This document shows, one piece after another, positions 9,907 through 20,416 of a stretch of DNA of 64,000 bases. The translations under genes and the position numbers were made by a program. The stretch's first letter is position 1; every line of letters begins with the position of its first letter. The notes beneath the pieces were generated by a model. The model saw only the letters and a list, made by a program, of their open reading frames with translations, did no database searches and was not told the DNA's origin. This DNA is from Crambe crambe (taxonomy: Eukaryota; Porifera; Demospongiae; Poecilosclerida; Crambeidae), in contig OZ004582.1 in assembly GCA_963924555.1 (NCBI GenBank), forward strand, positions 9,085,927 through 9,149,926, read 5' to 3'.

Positions 9907-11604
9907 ATGATTAGTCAATTTCTGTTTCACTCCGCAATGCTTATGCTTGCTACAGCAATGATAGGTGAGAACTTTACTAACACAAGCAGTGGAGCAAACC
10001 AGTTGAAATGTTACCATGTATCTACTACTATTGGTGACTGCATCAGCTACGATAATACAAGTCATGTGATATATCAAGGAAATTGTCCTTATATCTCTAA
10101 GTTTAACTCACACATGTATCGAAAGCAACGGGAAAAAATCTATTTTAATGTGACCTGCTGCTCTCAACTGAATGAAGTGATGTGTGGTCAACTCAACAGA
10201 GAAGGACTCTTGTGCAGTAAGTGCAAGGCAGGATATGGTCCAGACCTTTACTCCAGGTCCTCCAGTTGTGTGCCATGCAATGGATATTCTCATTGGAAAT
10301 GGATTCTCTATTTCGTTCTACTACTCACTCCTCTGACGATATTCTTCCTCATAGTCATCATTTTCAATGTGCGTGCCACCTCACCACCCTTCACTGCCTT
10401 CGTATTATTCTGTCAATATGTATAGAATGAATCCAAGTCCTTATATCCGAATATACATTGAAAACTATATCAGTCCTTATGTGTATAAGTCAGTGTTCAC
10501 AATTATTGATGTCTGGAGTCTGGACTTCTTCAGATACCAGCTAATTGATCCAATGTGTGTAAGCAGTAGTCTTTCAAACATCCAAGTTTTAATATTGGAG
10601 CTTATCCCTCCTGTTGATATCTTCATCTTGATACTCTTAACCTATATGCTGATTGAACTACATGCTAGAAATGTGTATGTGATTGTCCAACTGTGGAAGC
10701 CTTTCAACAAGTGTGTGGCTAAGCGGAGACGATCTTATGACCCCAAAGCATCCATCTTCAATGCATTTGCGACTTTTCTACTTCTGTCGTATTCTACTGT
10801 CCTAGTTATTGGGTTTCACTCGTGTTCAATGTACGAATATGCACTAATTCTTCACCTCCTGCCTTGTACAGATTGTATTATGATCCCAACAAGCCCATCT
10901 CAAGAAAATTACCACATTTTATACCTGTTATAATCCTATTGACAATTCTTACAATATCTCCTATACTCATTCTAATCTCATACCCTATCAAACACATTCG
11001 GAAGATTTTTTTCCTACTCTGTTGCAAGGACATCCGTTGCCTGAAGTCCTTTGTGGATGCCTTCCAGGGTCACTATAAAGATGGGACCAATGGAACATGT
11101 GACTACAGGGCTATGGCAAGCCTTCAGTTCATCATCAGGGCTGTATTAGTCTATAATCACTGGAAGGACAATACTACATACTTCCAATAACAACACATCA
11201 GAGGTATAACATTATAGCATTGATATGTTTATCCGTTAGCTATTTCATCATTCAACCCTACAAGAAGAAATACATGAACACTATAGAAGGTCTTTTATAC
11301 AGCATTGCTGCTACGTATATTACTAATGTTACTTGGAGGGTTCAAATTTCGGCAAGACGCTCCCCACTATACCTTAATGTATCTGATACTAGTGTTCATA
11401 TTACTTCCCTCATTGATTATCATGGCCATATTTGCTAAAAGACTGACGAACACGATGTCACGATCCAAATCTTTGAGTAATATTCATAGAAGTTTGAAGA
11501 ACTGTCTGTCCAAGAAGAAAGGAAGTGCCGATGCTCCTGTAATGATACAAGAAAGTCTTCCACACAGATTGACTTGTCCTAATGAGTATACAGCACTTTT
11601 ATAG
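9907..11604 (+). pseudogene. Array membrane protein, multiply frameshifted chimera
   Basis: The ATG, signal peptide (MISQFLFHSAMLMLATAM) and ectodomain closely match the intact gene at 20417. About 11 bp lost near 10411 (after LFCQ) break the frame at membrane segment 2. Further breaks are a 1-nt loss near 10830, a 1-nt loss near 11170 and a 4-nt ACGT insertion at 11312-11315. From about 11245 to the stop the sequence switches from the 20417-type to the 26869-type gene, ending SLPHRLTCPNEYTALL. The locus is therefore a chimera whose 3' third is identical or nearly so to 28225-28584. That switch marks the left edge of the 17-kb duplication. Confidence 0.9.
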
Positions 11605-11854
11605 TGAAACTGTTTTGCTGACATAGGTAGATCTAACTAGTCATCAGCTTACACATCTTCCAATTATATAGTGCTGTGATTATACTTAATTAAGAGCTAG
11701 CAAGAGCTAGCTGTAAAAGCAGGGATATGAGTGTTTACTAAATATGGAAGCAATAATAACAACGGTGAGCTGCTAGCATACTTATAAGAACATACTTATC
11801 CGGATCTGGTTTAGTTCGCTCTCTCTCTTTTAGCTACACGAATTAGACCTGATC
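11605..11854. promoter_or_regulatory. Spacer and promoter of the 57-codon fragment
   Basis: It contains TAGCATACTTATAAG and ACATACTTATC about 60-85 bp before the ATG, then a CTCTCTCTC tract. The same elements precede the 17003 gene. It is identical in the second unit (28585-28834). Confidence 0.5.
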
Positions 11855-12025
11855 ATGAGTATTCTGGTGTTTCTATTTCTTACTTCAGCTACAGCATGTA
11901 TGGATGTCACTGCTAAAGCAAATGGTTCGAGTGAAGTAGACAAGATGCAGATATCAATTGATTATGGTGACTGTATCAACTATAATGATACAAATGGTAT
12001 GATATATAGTGGGCGTTGTCCCTAA
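11855..12025 (+). pseudogene. 5' fragment of array gene: 57-codon ORF with signal peptide
   Basis: The ORF starts MSILVFLFLTSATAC, a typical signal peptide of the 14655/17003 type, and continues into the first part of the ectodomain (GDCINYNDTNG, IYSGRCP). It stops at a rearrangement breakpoint immediately after CP. The next bases belong to PNPLA intron 1 in inverted orientation. The transmembrane core is absent, so if expressed the product would be a short secreted peptide. Upstream promoter-like DNA is intact. The fragment recurs unchanged at 28835-29005. Most likely it is a dead fragment, but its frame has not been broken in either unit. Confidence 0.8.
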
Positions 12026-12612
12026 TACTGATACCTACATTGACTATTAAATTTTGTCTTAGCTAGACCTTAAGATCTACTCACATTCTTGTTCTGAAGT
12101 CTGATACCAGCCAATTAGTCGGCATGCCATTTGTCTCCGAAAATGGTGAGGCTGATTTTGACTTTATTCCTGCACAAAATGTGGGCATTTTCAGGCAGAT
12201 AACCTTCGAGAAACACCCTCAATCGAGCATAGAGATCAAATGAAAGACTGTACATCCCAAACCAGTACTTCCTGGAAGCTTCGAACGTCTTGTATAGTTT
12301 TGATGTCTTCTTGACCCGTTTGTAAGGAATCATTGGATCTGTTCGACAAGCAGCACACACAGCTGTAATGGCACCAGCTGACGCTCCATAAAAAGTATCA
12401 AACTCCGAAAAAAGATGAGGTGCATGGTCCACCACGCACTTCCCAACTCCAACGTGATAGACTCCTAGGAATCCACACCCTCCAAAAGAGATTTGGAGTG
12501 TCTTGTTGGTCTCTGTACTGTCATTAAAATGGAGTGTTCTCAGTGATGGTCTTTGAGGCTTTGGAGATCTTCCTTCTGAAGATGTAGATGTTCCTTCTGA
12601 AGATTCTGACAT
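12026..12612 (-). pseudogene. PNPLA exon 1 copy (duplicated, broken)
   Basis: This copies the start exon and part of intron 1 of the lipase gene at 2453-6658. It has MSESSEGTSTSSEG, the oxyanion loop FGGCGFLG and GASAG. A 1-nt insertion near 12130 shifts the frame after TIFGD, giving a 165-codon ORF ending at 12115. A 13-nt deletion removes bases just before the splice donor, and no other lipase exons follow. It keeps seven N-terminal residues and a TSKLYK-type stretch that the intact gene has lost, so it preserves an older form of the exon. It is fused at 12025/12026 to an array-gene fragment. Confidence 0.88.
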
Positions 12613-14520
12613 GTTAATCAGATTGATGACTCTCCAGCTGAAGGAGTTAAGCTATCTTCTAGCTAGGTATATCAGAATTTCTAATAATGATGATATTGAG
12701 TTGTGGTCAACCCTAGATGGAACTGTATCAAGTGCTCTGCAACAGTGAGGTTGAATTTTCTGTCCATAAACATGAACAGTCCAAGAGCTATCACTTTTGA
12801 TGCTATCACTTTTGATGGTAAGGCAGTATTTCATCATAGTACATTCAGCAGACATTTTACAGAAAGTAATGCATTCATTCGTGAGTGGTGAGACATCCTT
12901 CCATTCTGAACTAGGGAGAGTTATGCGCTATTTTATGGAAGCCAATTTCATATTCACCTATACACAGGAGTTGACATTATTTTTTAGGTACCTATGATCA
13001 TAGAGTACCACTTACTCTCTGCTTATAATCTCCATAACGTTTTGTACCCTTGTTTTGTACCTTTCTTTGGTGGGCGCCCTTTGGGCCTGATGATATACTC
13101 TGCTGTCTTTCTTTCTTCGTTTTTTTCAACCTTGAGGCGTAATTTTCGTTTCCCCATTACTTGCTTCTGTTTATACCAAACAAAGATTCCTTATATTTAT
13201 GGCATGTAGTAACCATTACTATGTATAATGATAAGAAATGGAAATTGAAGAAACTTATATGCCTTGAGAAAGAATCCCGCAAACTCTGTCTAGAATGTCA
13301 CTAAGAAAAACACTAAAATCAGCAATGAACATAATACCTATCATTCTAAATGGGATAATGGCATGTAGTTGTGTAGAAACTGCCTGTTGAAAATACCTAT
13401 ACTATTGTGTCTATTTAATATCATCCAAAAAATTCCCACAAAGTATTATCCTCAGCATTAAGAATTTGCATGCACAGTTTCATGGTACGTGCAGAACCTC
13501 AAAGCAGACTATGACAATTGACACTTACTAGAATTTAGAACCTTTTTACATTGATAATCCTCCAGTTATCAATTTCGCATGGGCGTAAGAAGCAGGGGGG
13601 CTGGGGGGGGGGGGGGGGGGGGGGGGGCTTCAGCCCCCCCACTCAAAATGGATAGTACCTGCACATAGGCATTAGTATATGCTGCATGTCAACTAAGTAT
13701 TAATAACACCTACTAGCTAAGTATTAACATCACAGAATGAGATGACATTGGTTAATTAAGTATTAGTAACACCTAACTCAGCAGTTAGCTTGGCTCTACT
13801 ATGGCACAGAGGAGAATTCATCGCTCCAATTCAGTTCTCAAATTGATACAGGTAACTATCGATGTAAGATTGCATATGTACATTATAAATAAAAATTATT
13901 GTATTTGCAAGTGATGATGCTGGTCCATCTTCAGAGACCTCAATCACAAGCACTGACGCCACTGCATAGGCGGTGGAACAGGTAAGGCCAGTCAGGCCCA
14001 GGCCTGACCAATATTTTGGGAAAAACAAGATTAATTATTAAGTGGCTATCAATCAATAATAAAACATTTTGGGATTAATTATCAATCAATAACTTAAATA
14101 CATATGATGCTCAAGTATAGCAAACTGTAGAACTTCGGTGTTCTGGGGAATTATGTTTCAATTTTGGGCTTGACCAATCGAATTTTGCTTCCAGCACCTC
14201 TGCACTGTTGAGCCAGTTGATGGTACACTGGTATCCAAAAATGGGTGTGGTTAAGGAAAGTGGGCGTGGTCAGCAAAAAATTTTCCCGCGCGCAGCACAC
14301 GTACACATACATCAGCCCCCCCCCCACCACCAGAAAACATCTTCTTACGCCCCTGTTTCGGAGGAGACAGCTTAGACCACCGAAAACTTCCCTACTCGCA
14401 TAAATAACCATTACTATGCAGGTACCGTAACGAGCTAATTCCATCGCTGTGACGTCATTGCCCGAAAATTTTTTGCGCGTTTCCTATCCCTTATCTATGC
14501 TGGAAGTTATGTCATAGCCG
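12613..14520. other. Gene-free spacer
   Basis: About 50 bp of PNPLA 5' flank is followed by about 900 bp with no recognisable features, then the element at 13581-14352 and array promoter sequence. Short frames here show no family resemblance. Duplicated at 29593-31500. Confidence 0.6.
13581..14352. mobile_element. TIR-bounded insertion with G/C homopolymers
   Basis: It is bounded by a perfect 12-bp inverted repeat, GGGCGTAAGAAG (13581-13592) and CTTCTTACGCCC (14341-14352). Inside the ends are a 25-G run (13603-13627) and a C run near 14310. The centre has a GCCCAGGCCTGACC palindrome. No transposase is seen. Confidence 0.55.
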
Positions 14521-14654
14521 GCCTCATGCATAGGAGATCTCTAACCACTCTGGCCACGCCCATTCCATTCTATTGCGCATGCGTAGTGAGTGCATATGGA
14601 TATAAGAGCTGATAATTCTTTCTCTCTTCCAATCAGCTCTAGCTACCTAAAGCC
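14521..14654 (+). promoter_or_regulatory. Array promoter, GCGCATGCG class
   Basis: It contains GGCCACGCCC, the palindromic GCGCATGCG near 14575, a TATA-like TATAAGA at 14601-14607 and a pyrimidine-rich stretch (TTTCTCTCTTCC) before the ATG. No TCCATTAG element is seen. Confidence 0.6.
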
Positions 14655-16394
14655 ATGAGTATGCTGGTAGTTCTATTTCTTACTTTAGGTACAGTGATGG
14701 CTACAGCAGGTTTTACTATGGAGGATCATGTTAGTGATGGCTTTGCTAAAGCAAAATTTAATGGTTCGAGTGAAGTAGACCAGATGCAGTGTGATCAGCT
14801 GTCAATTAATTTTGGTGAGTGTATCAACTATAATGATACAAATGGTAAGATATATAGTGGACGTTGTCCTTATGTTTACAAGCTTAACGACTCCATCATG
14901 TTATATTGGAACACAATTAAATTCAATGTGACCTCCTGCTCTCAACTGAATGAAGTGATATGTGGTCAACTCAACAGAGAAGGACTCTTGTGCAGTAAGT
15001 GCAAGGCAGGATATGGTCCGGACCTTTACTCCAGGTCTTCCAGTTGTGTGCCATGCAATGGATACTCTCATGGGAAATGGATTCTCTATTTCGTTCTACT
15101 ACTCACTCCTCTGACGATATTCTTCCTCATAATTATCATTTTCAACGTGCGTGCCACCTCACCACCCTTCACTGCCTTCCTATTATTCTGCCAAATTTTC
15201 ACCAATATGTATAGAACGAATCCAGATCCCTATATCCGAATGTATGTTGAAAACACTATCAGTCCTTATGTGTATAAACTGGTCTTCACAGTAATTGATA
15301 TCTGGAGTCTGGACTTCTTCAGATACCAGCTTATTGGTCCGATATGTGTAAGCAGTAGTCTTTCAAACCTCCAAGTTTTAATGCTCGAACTCATTCCACC
15401 TTTCTATCTTCTCATTTTGATGGTTTTGACCTATATGCTGATTGAACTACATGCTAGGAATGTGCGTGTGATTGTCCAACTATGGAAGCCTTTCAACAGG
15501 TGTGTGGTTAAGCTGAGACGAACTTATGACCCCAGAGCATCCATCTTTAATGCATTTGCAACTTTTCTACTTCTGTCGTATTCTAGTATTCTAGTTATTA
15601 GCAGTCACTCTGTGTACAATGTAGATGTGAATGATCCATTCAGATTTGTAAGGTTATATATCAATCCCAATAAGTCTACTTCCATCAAATTGCCACATTT
15701 CATACCTGTTATAATTCTGTTGGTATTCTTAACTATTTCCCCAATATTGATCCTGGCTTTGTACCCTATCAAACGCATTCAGAAGATTTTCTTCTTGCTC
15801 TGTTGCAAGGACATCCGTTGCCTGAAGTCCTTTGTGGATGCCTTCCAGGGTCACTATAAAGATGGGACCAATGGAACACGTGACTACAGGGCTATGGCAA
15901 GCCTTCAGTTCATCAGCAGGGCCATATTGGCTTACAATTATTGGCAGAGTGGTGGCAGTAAGAATGCTCAAATAATGTCACATGTGAAATTTAACGTTAT
16001 TTTAATGATGTGTTTATCTACTTGCTACTTTGCCATTCGACCATACAAAAAGAAGTACATGAATGTCATTGAAGGGGTTTTATACACATTTACTGCAATA
16101 TTGATGCTCTTACTTGAAACAATTAAAATCAGACAGGATTGGTATCATCTCGCTATAATGCATTCAATACTGGTAATGATATTACTACCCTCATTGATCA
16201 TACTTATCATATTTGTAAAGAAATTGGTATTTCAGTCCAAAACGTTGAGTAAGTTTTGTTATCGTTTGAAGAACCATCTCTTTAAGAGGAAAGAAAGTGC
16301 TGGTGTTCCAGTAATGGATGAAGAGAACCTTCCACACAGATTGACTTCTCCTAATGAATATACATCACTTACGTACGTACGTAGCCAAAAGTGA
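14655..16394 (+). CDS. Array multi-pass membrane protein, 579 aa (type 1)
   Basis: An intronless ORF. Residues 1-19 (MSMLVVLFLTLGTVMATAG) form a signal peptide. The ectodomain to about residue 140 has Cys at QCDQ, ECIN, RCPY, TSCSQ and ICGQ, then a CSKC...CVPC module, with glycosylation sites NGS, NDT, NDS and NVT. Membrane segments start at about residue 142 (ILYFVLLLTPLTIFF); further strong ones are ELIPPFYLLILMVLTYML, FNAFATFLLLSYSSILVI, FIPVIILLVFLTISPILI, VILMMCLSTCYF and three near the end. The tail differs from its relatives: after NEYTSL a TACGTACGTACG run adds TYVRSQK before the stop. The duplicate at 31652 matches except in the ectodomain. Function is unknown. The core resembles the C-terminal membrane module of large Cys-rich receptor-like proteins of sponges, placozoans and cnidarians (from memory). 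Confidence 0.9.
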   Translation: MSMLVVLFLTLGTVMATAGFTMEDHVSDGFAKAKFNGSSEVDQMQCDQLSINFGECINYNDTNGKIYSGRCPYVYKLNDSIMLYWNTIKFNVTSCSQLNEVICGQLNREGLLCSKCKAGYGPDLYSRSSSCVPCNGYSHGKWILYFVLLLTPLTIFFLIIIIFNVRATSPPFTAFLLFCQIFTNMYRTNPDPYIRMYVENTISPYVYKLVFTVIDIWSLDFFRYQLIGPICVSSSLSNLQVLMLELIPPFYLLILMVLTYMLIELHARNVRVIVQLWKPFNRCVVKLRRTYDPRASIFNAFATFLLLSYSSILVISSHSVYNVDVNDPFRFVRLYINPNKSTSIKLPHFIPVIILLVFLTISPILILALYPIKRIQKIFFLLCCKDIRCLKSFVDAFQGHYKDGTNGTRDYRAMASLQFISRAILAYNYWQSGGSKNAQIMSHVKFNVILMMCLSTCYFAIRPYKKKYMNVIEGVLYTFTAILMLLLETIKIRQDWYHLAIMHSILVMILLPSLIILIIFVKKLVFQSKTLSKFCYRLKNHLFKRKESAGVPVMDEENLPHRLTSPNEYTSLTYVRSQK

Positions 16395-16848
16395 GAACCA
16401 ACTACCTCCTTCCCATCCATTAACTCTGACTTAATTATTCGTGTAAAATACGTACTTTTACGTAGTCATGATGCGTTTACTTTTTATCATTGTAAACATG
16501 TTAGCTATTACTCTCTTTTGTTATTTTTTAGTATTCCTGGCTTTTACTTATGACTGCAACAGCTATTGTACAATGGTCAATTTTTCGATCACCTAGCTAT
16601 GCAGTTATTACTAACAAGGTCAAAAATGTCATCATCACGATTGTCTTTGTTATTTTTTCTTAGCATTCATAGATGTAGACTATAACTGCAACAGCAATGA
16701 AAACTTTCAATCACTTAGTTATGTATAGTTATTACTAACAAGGTCAAAAATGTCATCATGTCTTTCTTAGATGTGATTATAACTGCAACAGCTATGATAG
16801 CCGATGAAAATTTGTCACTTTTTCAATGAAATTGTGATAACCACCTTT
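16395..16848. other. Spacer with imperfect ~126-bp direct repeat
   Basis: TTATTACTAACAAGGTCAAA occurs at about 16605 and again about 126 bp later, each time followed by AATGTCATCAT. An ACTGCAACAG motif recurs three times. There is no coding sequence. Equivalent to 33389-33830. Confidence 0.6.
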
Positions 16849-16950
16849 TGCGCATGCGTAGCTTTCCACTAATATTTTGACTCGGTGTCTGAATTGAACA
16901 AAAACAGCGAGGTACTAGCATATCTATGAGCATACTTATCCTATATAAAA
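16849..16950 (+). promoter_or_regulatory. Array promoter with GCGCATGCG and TATA box
   Basis: TTTTGCGCATGCGTAG lies at about 16849, GAGCATACTTATC at about 16928 and TATATAAAA at 16942-16950, 53 bp before the ATG. A TCTCTCTCTCC tract follows. The duplicate gene at 33956 has lost the TATA segment and mutated GCGCATGCG. Confidence 0.7.
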
Positions 16951-17002
16951 TAGAGCTGAGTTGGTACATGTATAATATCTCTCTCTCCAGACATTCAAAG
17001 TT

Positions 17003-18721
17003 ATGGATATTCTGGTATTCCTACTTCTTATTTCAGCTATAGCATGTACAGGACATGTTGGTGATGTCTTTGTTAAAGCAAATGGCTCGACTGAAGCAGA
17101 CCAGATGCAGTGTGATCAGGTGAATACTTATATTGGTGGGTGTGTGAACTACAATGATAGGAATAGCACGATATATAGTGGGCATTGTCCCTACGTTTAC
17201 AAGCTTAATGACCTCATTATGTTGCAATGGAATGCAATTAGTCTTAATGTGACCTCCTGCTCTCAACTGAATGAAGCAATGTGTGGTCAACTCAACAGAG
17301 AAGGACTCTTGTGCAGCAAGTGCAAGGCAGGATATGGTCCGGACCTTTACTCCAGGTCTTCCAGTTGCGTGCCATGTAATGGATATTCTCATTGGAAATG
17401 GATTCTCTATTTCGTTCTACTACTCACTCCTCTGACGATATTCTTCCTCATAGTCATCATTTTCAATATGCGTGCCACCTCACCACCCTTCACTGCCTTT
17501 GTGTTCTTCTGTCAACTCTTCACTGAAACGTATAGAATGAATCCAAGTCCATATATCCGAATGTATGTTGAAAACTATATTAGTCCTTATGTGTATAAAC
17601 TGGTCTTCACAGTAATTGATATCTGGAGTCTGGACTTCTTCAGATACCAGCTTATTGGTCCAATATGTGTAAGCAGTAGTCTTTCAAACATCCAAACATT
17701 AATGCTTGAATTAATTCCACCTCTCTATCTCCTTATATTGATGGTTTTGACCTATATGCTGATTGAACTACATGCTAGAAATGTGTATGCGATTGTCCAA
17801 CTGTGGAAGCCTTTCAACAAGTGTGTGGCTAAGCTGAGACGAACTTATGACCCCAAAGCATCCATCTTTAATGCATTTGCAACTTTTCTACTTCTGTCGT
17901 ATTCAAGTATTCTAGTTATTGGCACTCGCTCTGTGTATGATGTAAATATCAATGTACAGAATTCAGTTTCGGGATTCCCAATTCGAAGGTTATATCATGA
18001 TCCCAACAAGCCTATCTCCAGCAAATTGCCATATTTCATACCTGTTATAATTCTATTGATATTCTTAACTATTTCCCCAATACTAATTCTGGCTTTATAC
18101 CCCATCAAACGCATACAGAAAGTTTTGTTCCTACTCTGTTGCAAGGATATTCGTTGCTTGAAGTCCTTTGTGGATGCCTTCCAGGGTCACTATAAAGATG
18201 GGGCCAATGGAACACGTGACTACAGGGCCATGGCAAGCCTTCAGTTCATCGGCAGGGTAGTATTGGTTTATAATTATTGGCAGAGTGACAGTAATGTCGT
18301 TCCAATTCTGTCGAATATGAAATACAACATTATTCTATTGCTGTGTTTGTCCACTTGCTACTTAGTCATTCAACCATACAAGAAGAAGTATGTGAATATT
18401 GTTGAAGGTGTCCTGTACATATTCGCTGCAATAGTGATGCTTTTACTTGGAACGTTTAAATTCAAGCTGGATCGCCCTCATCGTGCTGAGATGTATATAA
18501 GGCTGGTACTGATATTACTACCCTCATTGATTGTAATCACCTTATTTGTAAAGAAATTGATGGAGATGGCATTTCCGACCAAAACTTTGAGTAAAATTCG
18601 TTATTGCTTGAAGAAATGTCTGCTCAAAAGGAATGAAAGTGCTGATGTTGCAATAGTGGTTGAAGAGTGCCTTCCACACAGACTGACTTCTCCTAATGAA
18701 TATACACCACTTAAAAGCTAA
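17003..18721 (+). CDS. Array multi-pass membrane protein, 572 aa (type 2)
   Basis: An intronless ORF, used here as the family reference. Signal peptide about 1-16. Ectodomain to about 132 with Cys 37, 47, 62, 86, 94, 104, 107, 122 and 125; the last four form CxxC-x14-CxxC next to the membrane. N-glycosylation sequons are NGS, NST and NVT. Strong hydrophobic segments lie at about 133-156, 234-256, 287-307, 344-367, 441-456, 466-484 and 500-517, with weaker ones near 162-178, 196-214 and 410-424, giving 7 to 10 passes. Between them are polar loops: LHARN, the basic RRTYDPKAS, and the highly conserved LLCCKDIRCLKSFVDAF...GHYKDG. The cytosolic-looking tail is basic and ends PHRLTSPNEYTPLKS; YTPL fits a YxxPhi sorting signal. 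No intron, enzyme motif or kinase domain is present. A receptor or channel role is a guess; ligand and partner are unknown. Confidence 0.9.
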   Translation: MDILVFLLLISAIACTGHVGDVFVKANGSTEADQMQCDQVNTYIGGCVNYNDRNSTIYSGHCPYVYKLNDLIMLQWNAISLNVTSCSQLNEAMCGQLNREGLLCSKCKAGYGPDLYSRSSSCVPCNGYSHWKWILYFVLLLTPLTIFFLIVIIFNMRATSPPFTAFVFFCQLFTETYRMNPSPYIRMYVENYISPYVYKLVFTVIDIWSLDFFRYQLIGPICVSSSLSNIQTLMLELIPPLYLLILMVLTYMLIELHARNVYAIVQLWKPFNKCVAKLRRTYDPKASIFNAFATFLLLSYSSILVIGTRSVYDVNINVQNSVSGFPIRRLYHDPNKPISSKLPYFIPVIILLIFLTISPILILALYPIKRIQKVLFLLCCKDIRCLKSFVDAFQGHYKDGANGTRDYRAMASLQFIGRVVLVYNYWQSDSNVVPILSNMKYNIILLLCLSTCYLVIQPYKKKYVNIVEGVLYIFAAIVMLLLGTFKFKLDRPHRAEMYIRLVLILLPSLIVITLFVKKLMEMAFPTKTLSKIRYCLKKCLLKRNESADVAIVVEECLPHRLTSPNEYTPLKS

Positions 18722-19021
18722 TTGCAATTGTGGTTTCACAACATAGTAATCTCGCGCGGGCCAGACTCTCACTGGCAGTGCAGCATAGACATAGATGTTC
18801 CAGAATGGACTGGAAATGATTAATTACATCCGCCTTGCGGTGTTCCGTATATTTATGGTAATACTTACCGGATATTGTATTCTGGGCCGGCTGTTTCCAT
18901 CAATTAATTAACTGTCTAGTGAATTTCTACAACCAAATATGTACCCAAAATGGATAAAAACAATACCATGCAACACTGCAAACTTTATATGATATAGTTA
19001 GCTCTTCACACCATAATAATT

Positions 19022-19197
19022 TATTAGGAACCCTCCGATAAAGGGTCCGAGAAAAGGACAGCCTTCCAACAAAGGACACTCTTTTGGGTCCCTTCCCATA
19101 GCATCAGCTAGTACATTTCAACCTCCAAGAAAAGGATAGCCTCTCTACAAAGGACAAGGTGGCTGATTCCAAAATGTCCTTTACTCGGAGGTTCCAC
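19022..19197. mobile_element. MITE, CAGTGGAACC family (left end decayed)
   Basis: It begins GGAACCCTCCGATAAAGG and ends CTCGGAGGTTCCACTAG. It is very close to the copy at 7928-8156 but lacks that copy's extra inverted segment. Duplicated at about 35976-36147. Confidence 0.75.
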
Positions 19198-19429
19198 TAG
19201 TTATGTGTGTCTATAGTATACTGCATGGTGCAGAGTTCAGTGATCCTGTTTTGTCAAACCAGTTTTGCTGACTGTTCAGTGTTTAAGATGAGTTTTTGAA
19301 TAGCTAGTTGATAAAGGCTATCATTACTTCTTAGACGAGTCATTTAGGAGCATTTTTTTGTTATAATAAGCCCGCTCAAAATAGCTAACACCTCAAAAAA
19401 AGATGAAGATGAACATCTGTGTGGTCAGT

Positions 19430-19590
19430 TTCAAGTGTGTGTATAACCATAACAATCTTGAAAAAATGCATACAGTACACACTTTCACTTTTAAGAGTGT
19501 AGCTAGCTATAGAGATGTTATTTTTTTGTACTACATATTTTGCATGTTTTCAAGATTGTTATGGTTATACACATAGCTATGTCAAACTCA
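19430..19590. mobile_element. Small TIR element (relative of 8694-9126)
   Basis: The arm GTGTGTATAACCATAACAAT, followed by CTTGAAAA, is repeated inverted about 100 bp later (TTTTCAAGATTGTTATGG, then TTATACACA). Duplicated at about 36364-36520. Confidence 0.7.
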
Positions 19591-20250
19591 ATTTACTGAA
19601 TGGATTTTCATCTTCATGTCATCATTATAAACTTGTTATAGTTTGTTGTTGTTTTTTATTGGTTTGTTTGTTTGTTATTCATGCATAGCTATTAGTTATA
19701 AATGCAACAAGTTGCTATGACAATGGAAATTAGTTGACCTTTCAATTGTAAACCAACCTATTAGTTAGTTAGTACATTACCCACACCATTAGGCTGTATT
19801 CATATGTAGCTAAGTGTAGGAATAACTTTCTGATAGGTGCATGGCAAGCTAGAATGTATTTCCTCATCTTATACTAATTCATGGTTCGGTTGGCATGCTA
19901 GCTAGCATGTCCACACTGAGTGGGCATATAGTTGATCACAAGTCCTTATAGATCGAGTTGCGTATTATTGACTCATCCAGAAAATAACTTTAATGATATT
20001 CATGAGACTAACCTTAATACTAAACCAGTTGACAAGGTAAATATAGTGGATCACTAGTCTGGGCATAGATGAGATATTGTGCACTTGAGGGGACAACTTA
20101 AGGATTAATGAGTAAACTGACATAGCTATAATGATCACCACATAATGTAGCTAAGCATTCACTATCCACTGTCCAAGTTCTGGACACCATAGCTAGTTTA
20201 ATGGCTGAATCACATGGGGTATCCCACTTCGAACAACATGAAGATGAAAT

Positions 20251-20368
20251 TCCATTAGGTCAGTTTTGAGTCTAACATGTGTGACATCTTGAAATATGAT
20301 AAATAAAATAGCTAAATACAAAAACAACAATAAAAACTAACAACATACCTAACTTTATAGCTATAAAA
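20251..20368 (+). promoter_or_regulatory. Array promoter, TCCATTAG/TATA class
   Basis: TCCATTAGGTCAGTTTT is at 20251-20267 and TATAAAA at 20362-20368, 48 bp before the ATG. The first element recurs upstream of 22656, 26869 and their duplicates at 63-95 bp from the TATA box. Confidence 0.7.
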
Positions 20369-20416
20369 TCAAGGGACACTAGCTAGCTATACTGCTCTGG
20401 CAACTATAAGAAAATT

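Larger units (their letters stand above)
18722..20250. other. Gene-free spacer with MITE and TIR element
   Basis: It holds the MITE at 19022-19197 and the small TIR element at 19430-19590. No coding potential is seen. The same layout is at 35675-37189. Confidence 0.6.

Noticed and set aside
12652..13209. Several short ORFs downstream of the PNPLA pseudo-exon (repeated at 29632-30189)
   Set aside because: No recognisable domains. They recur only because the DNA is duplicated.
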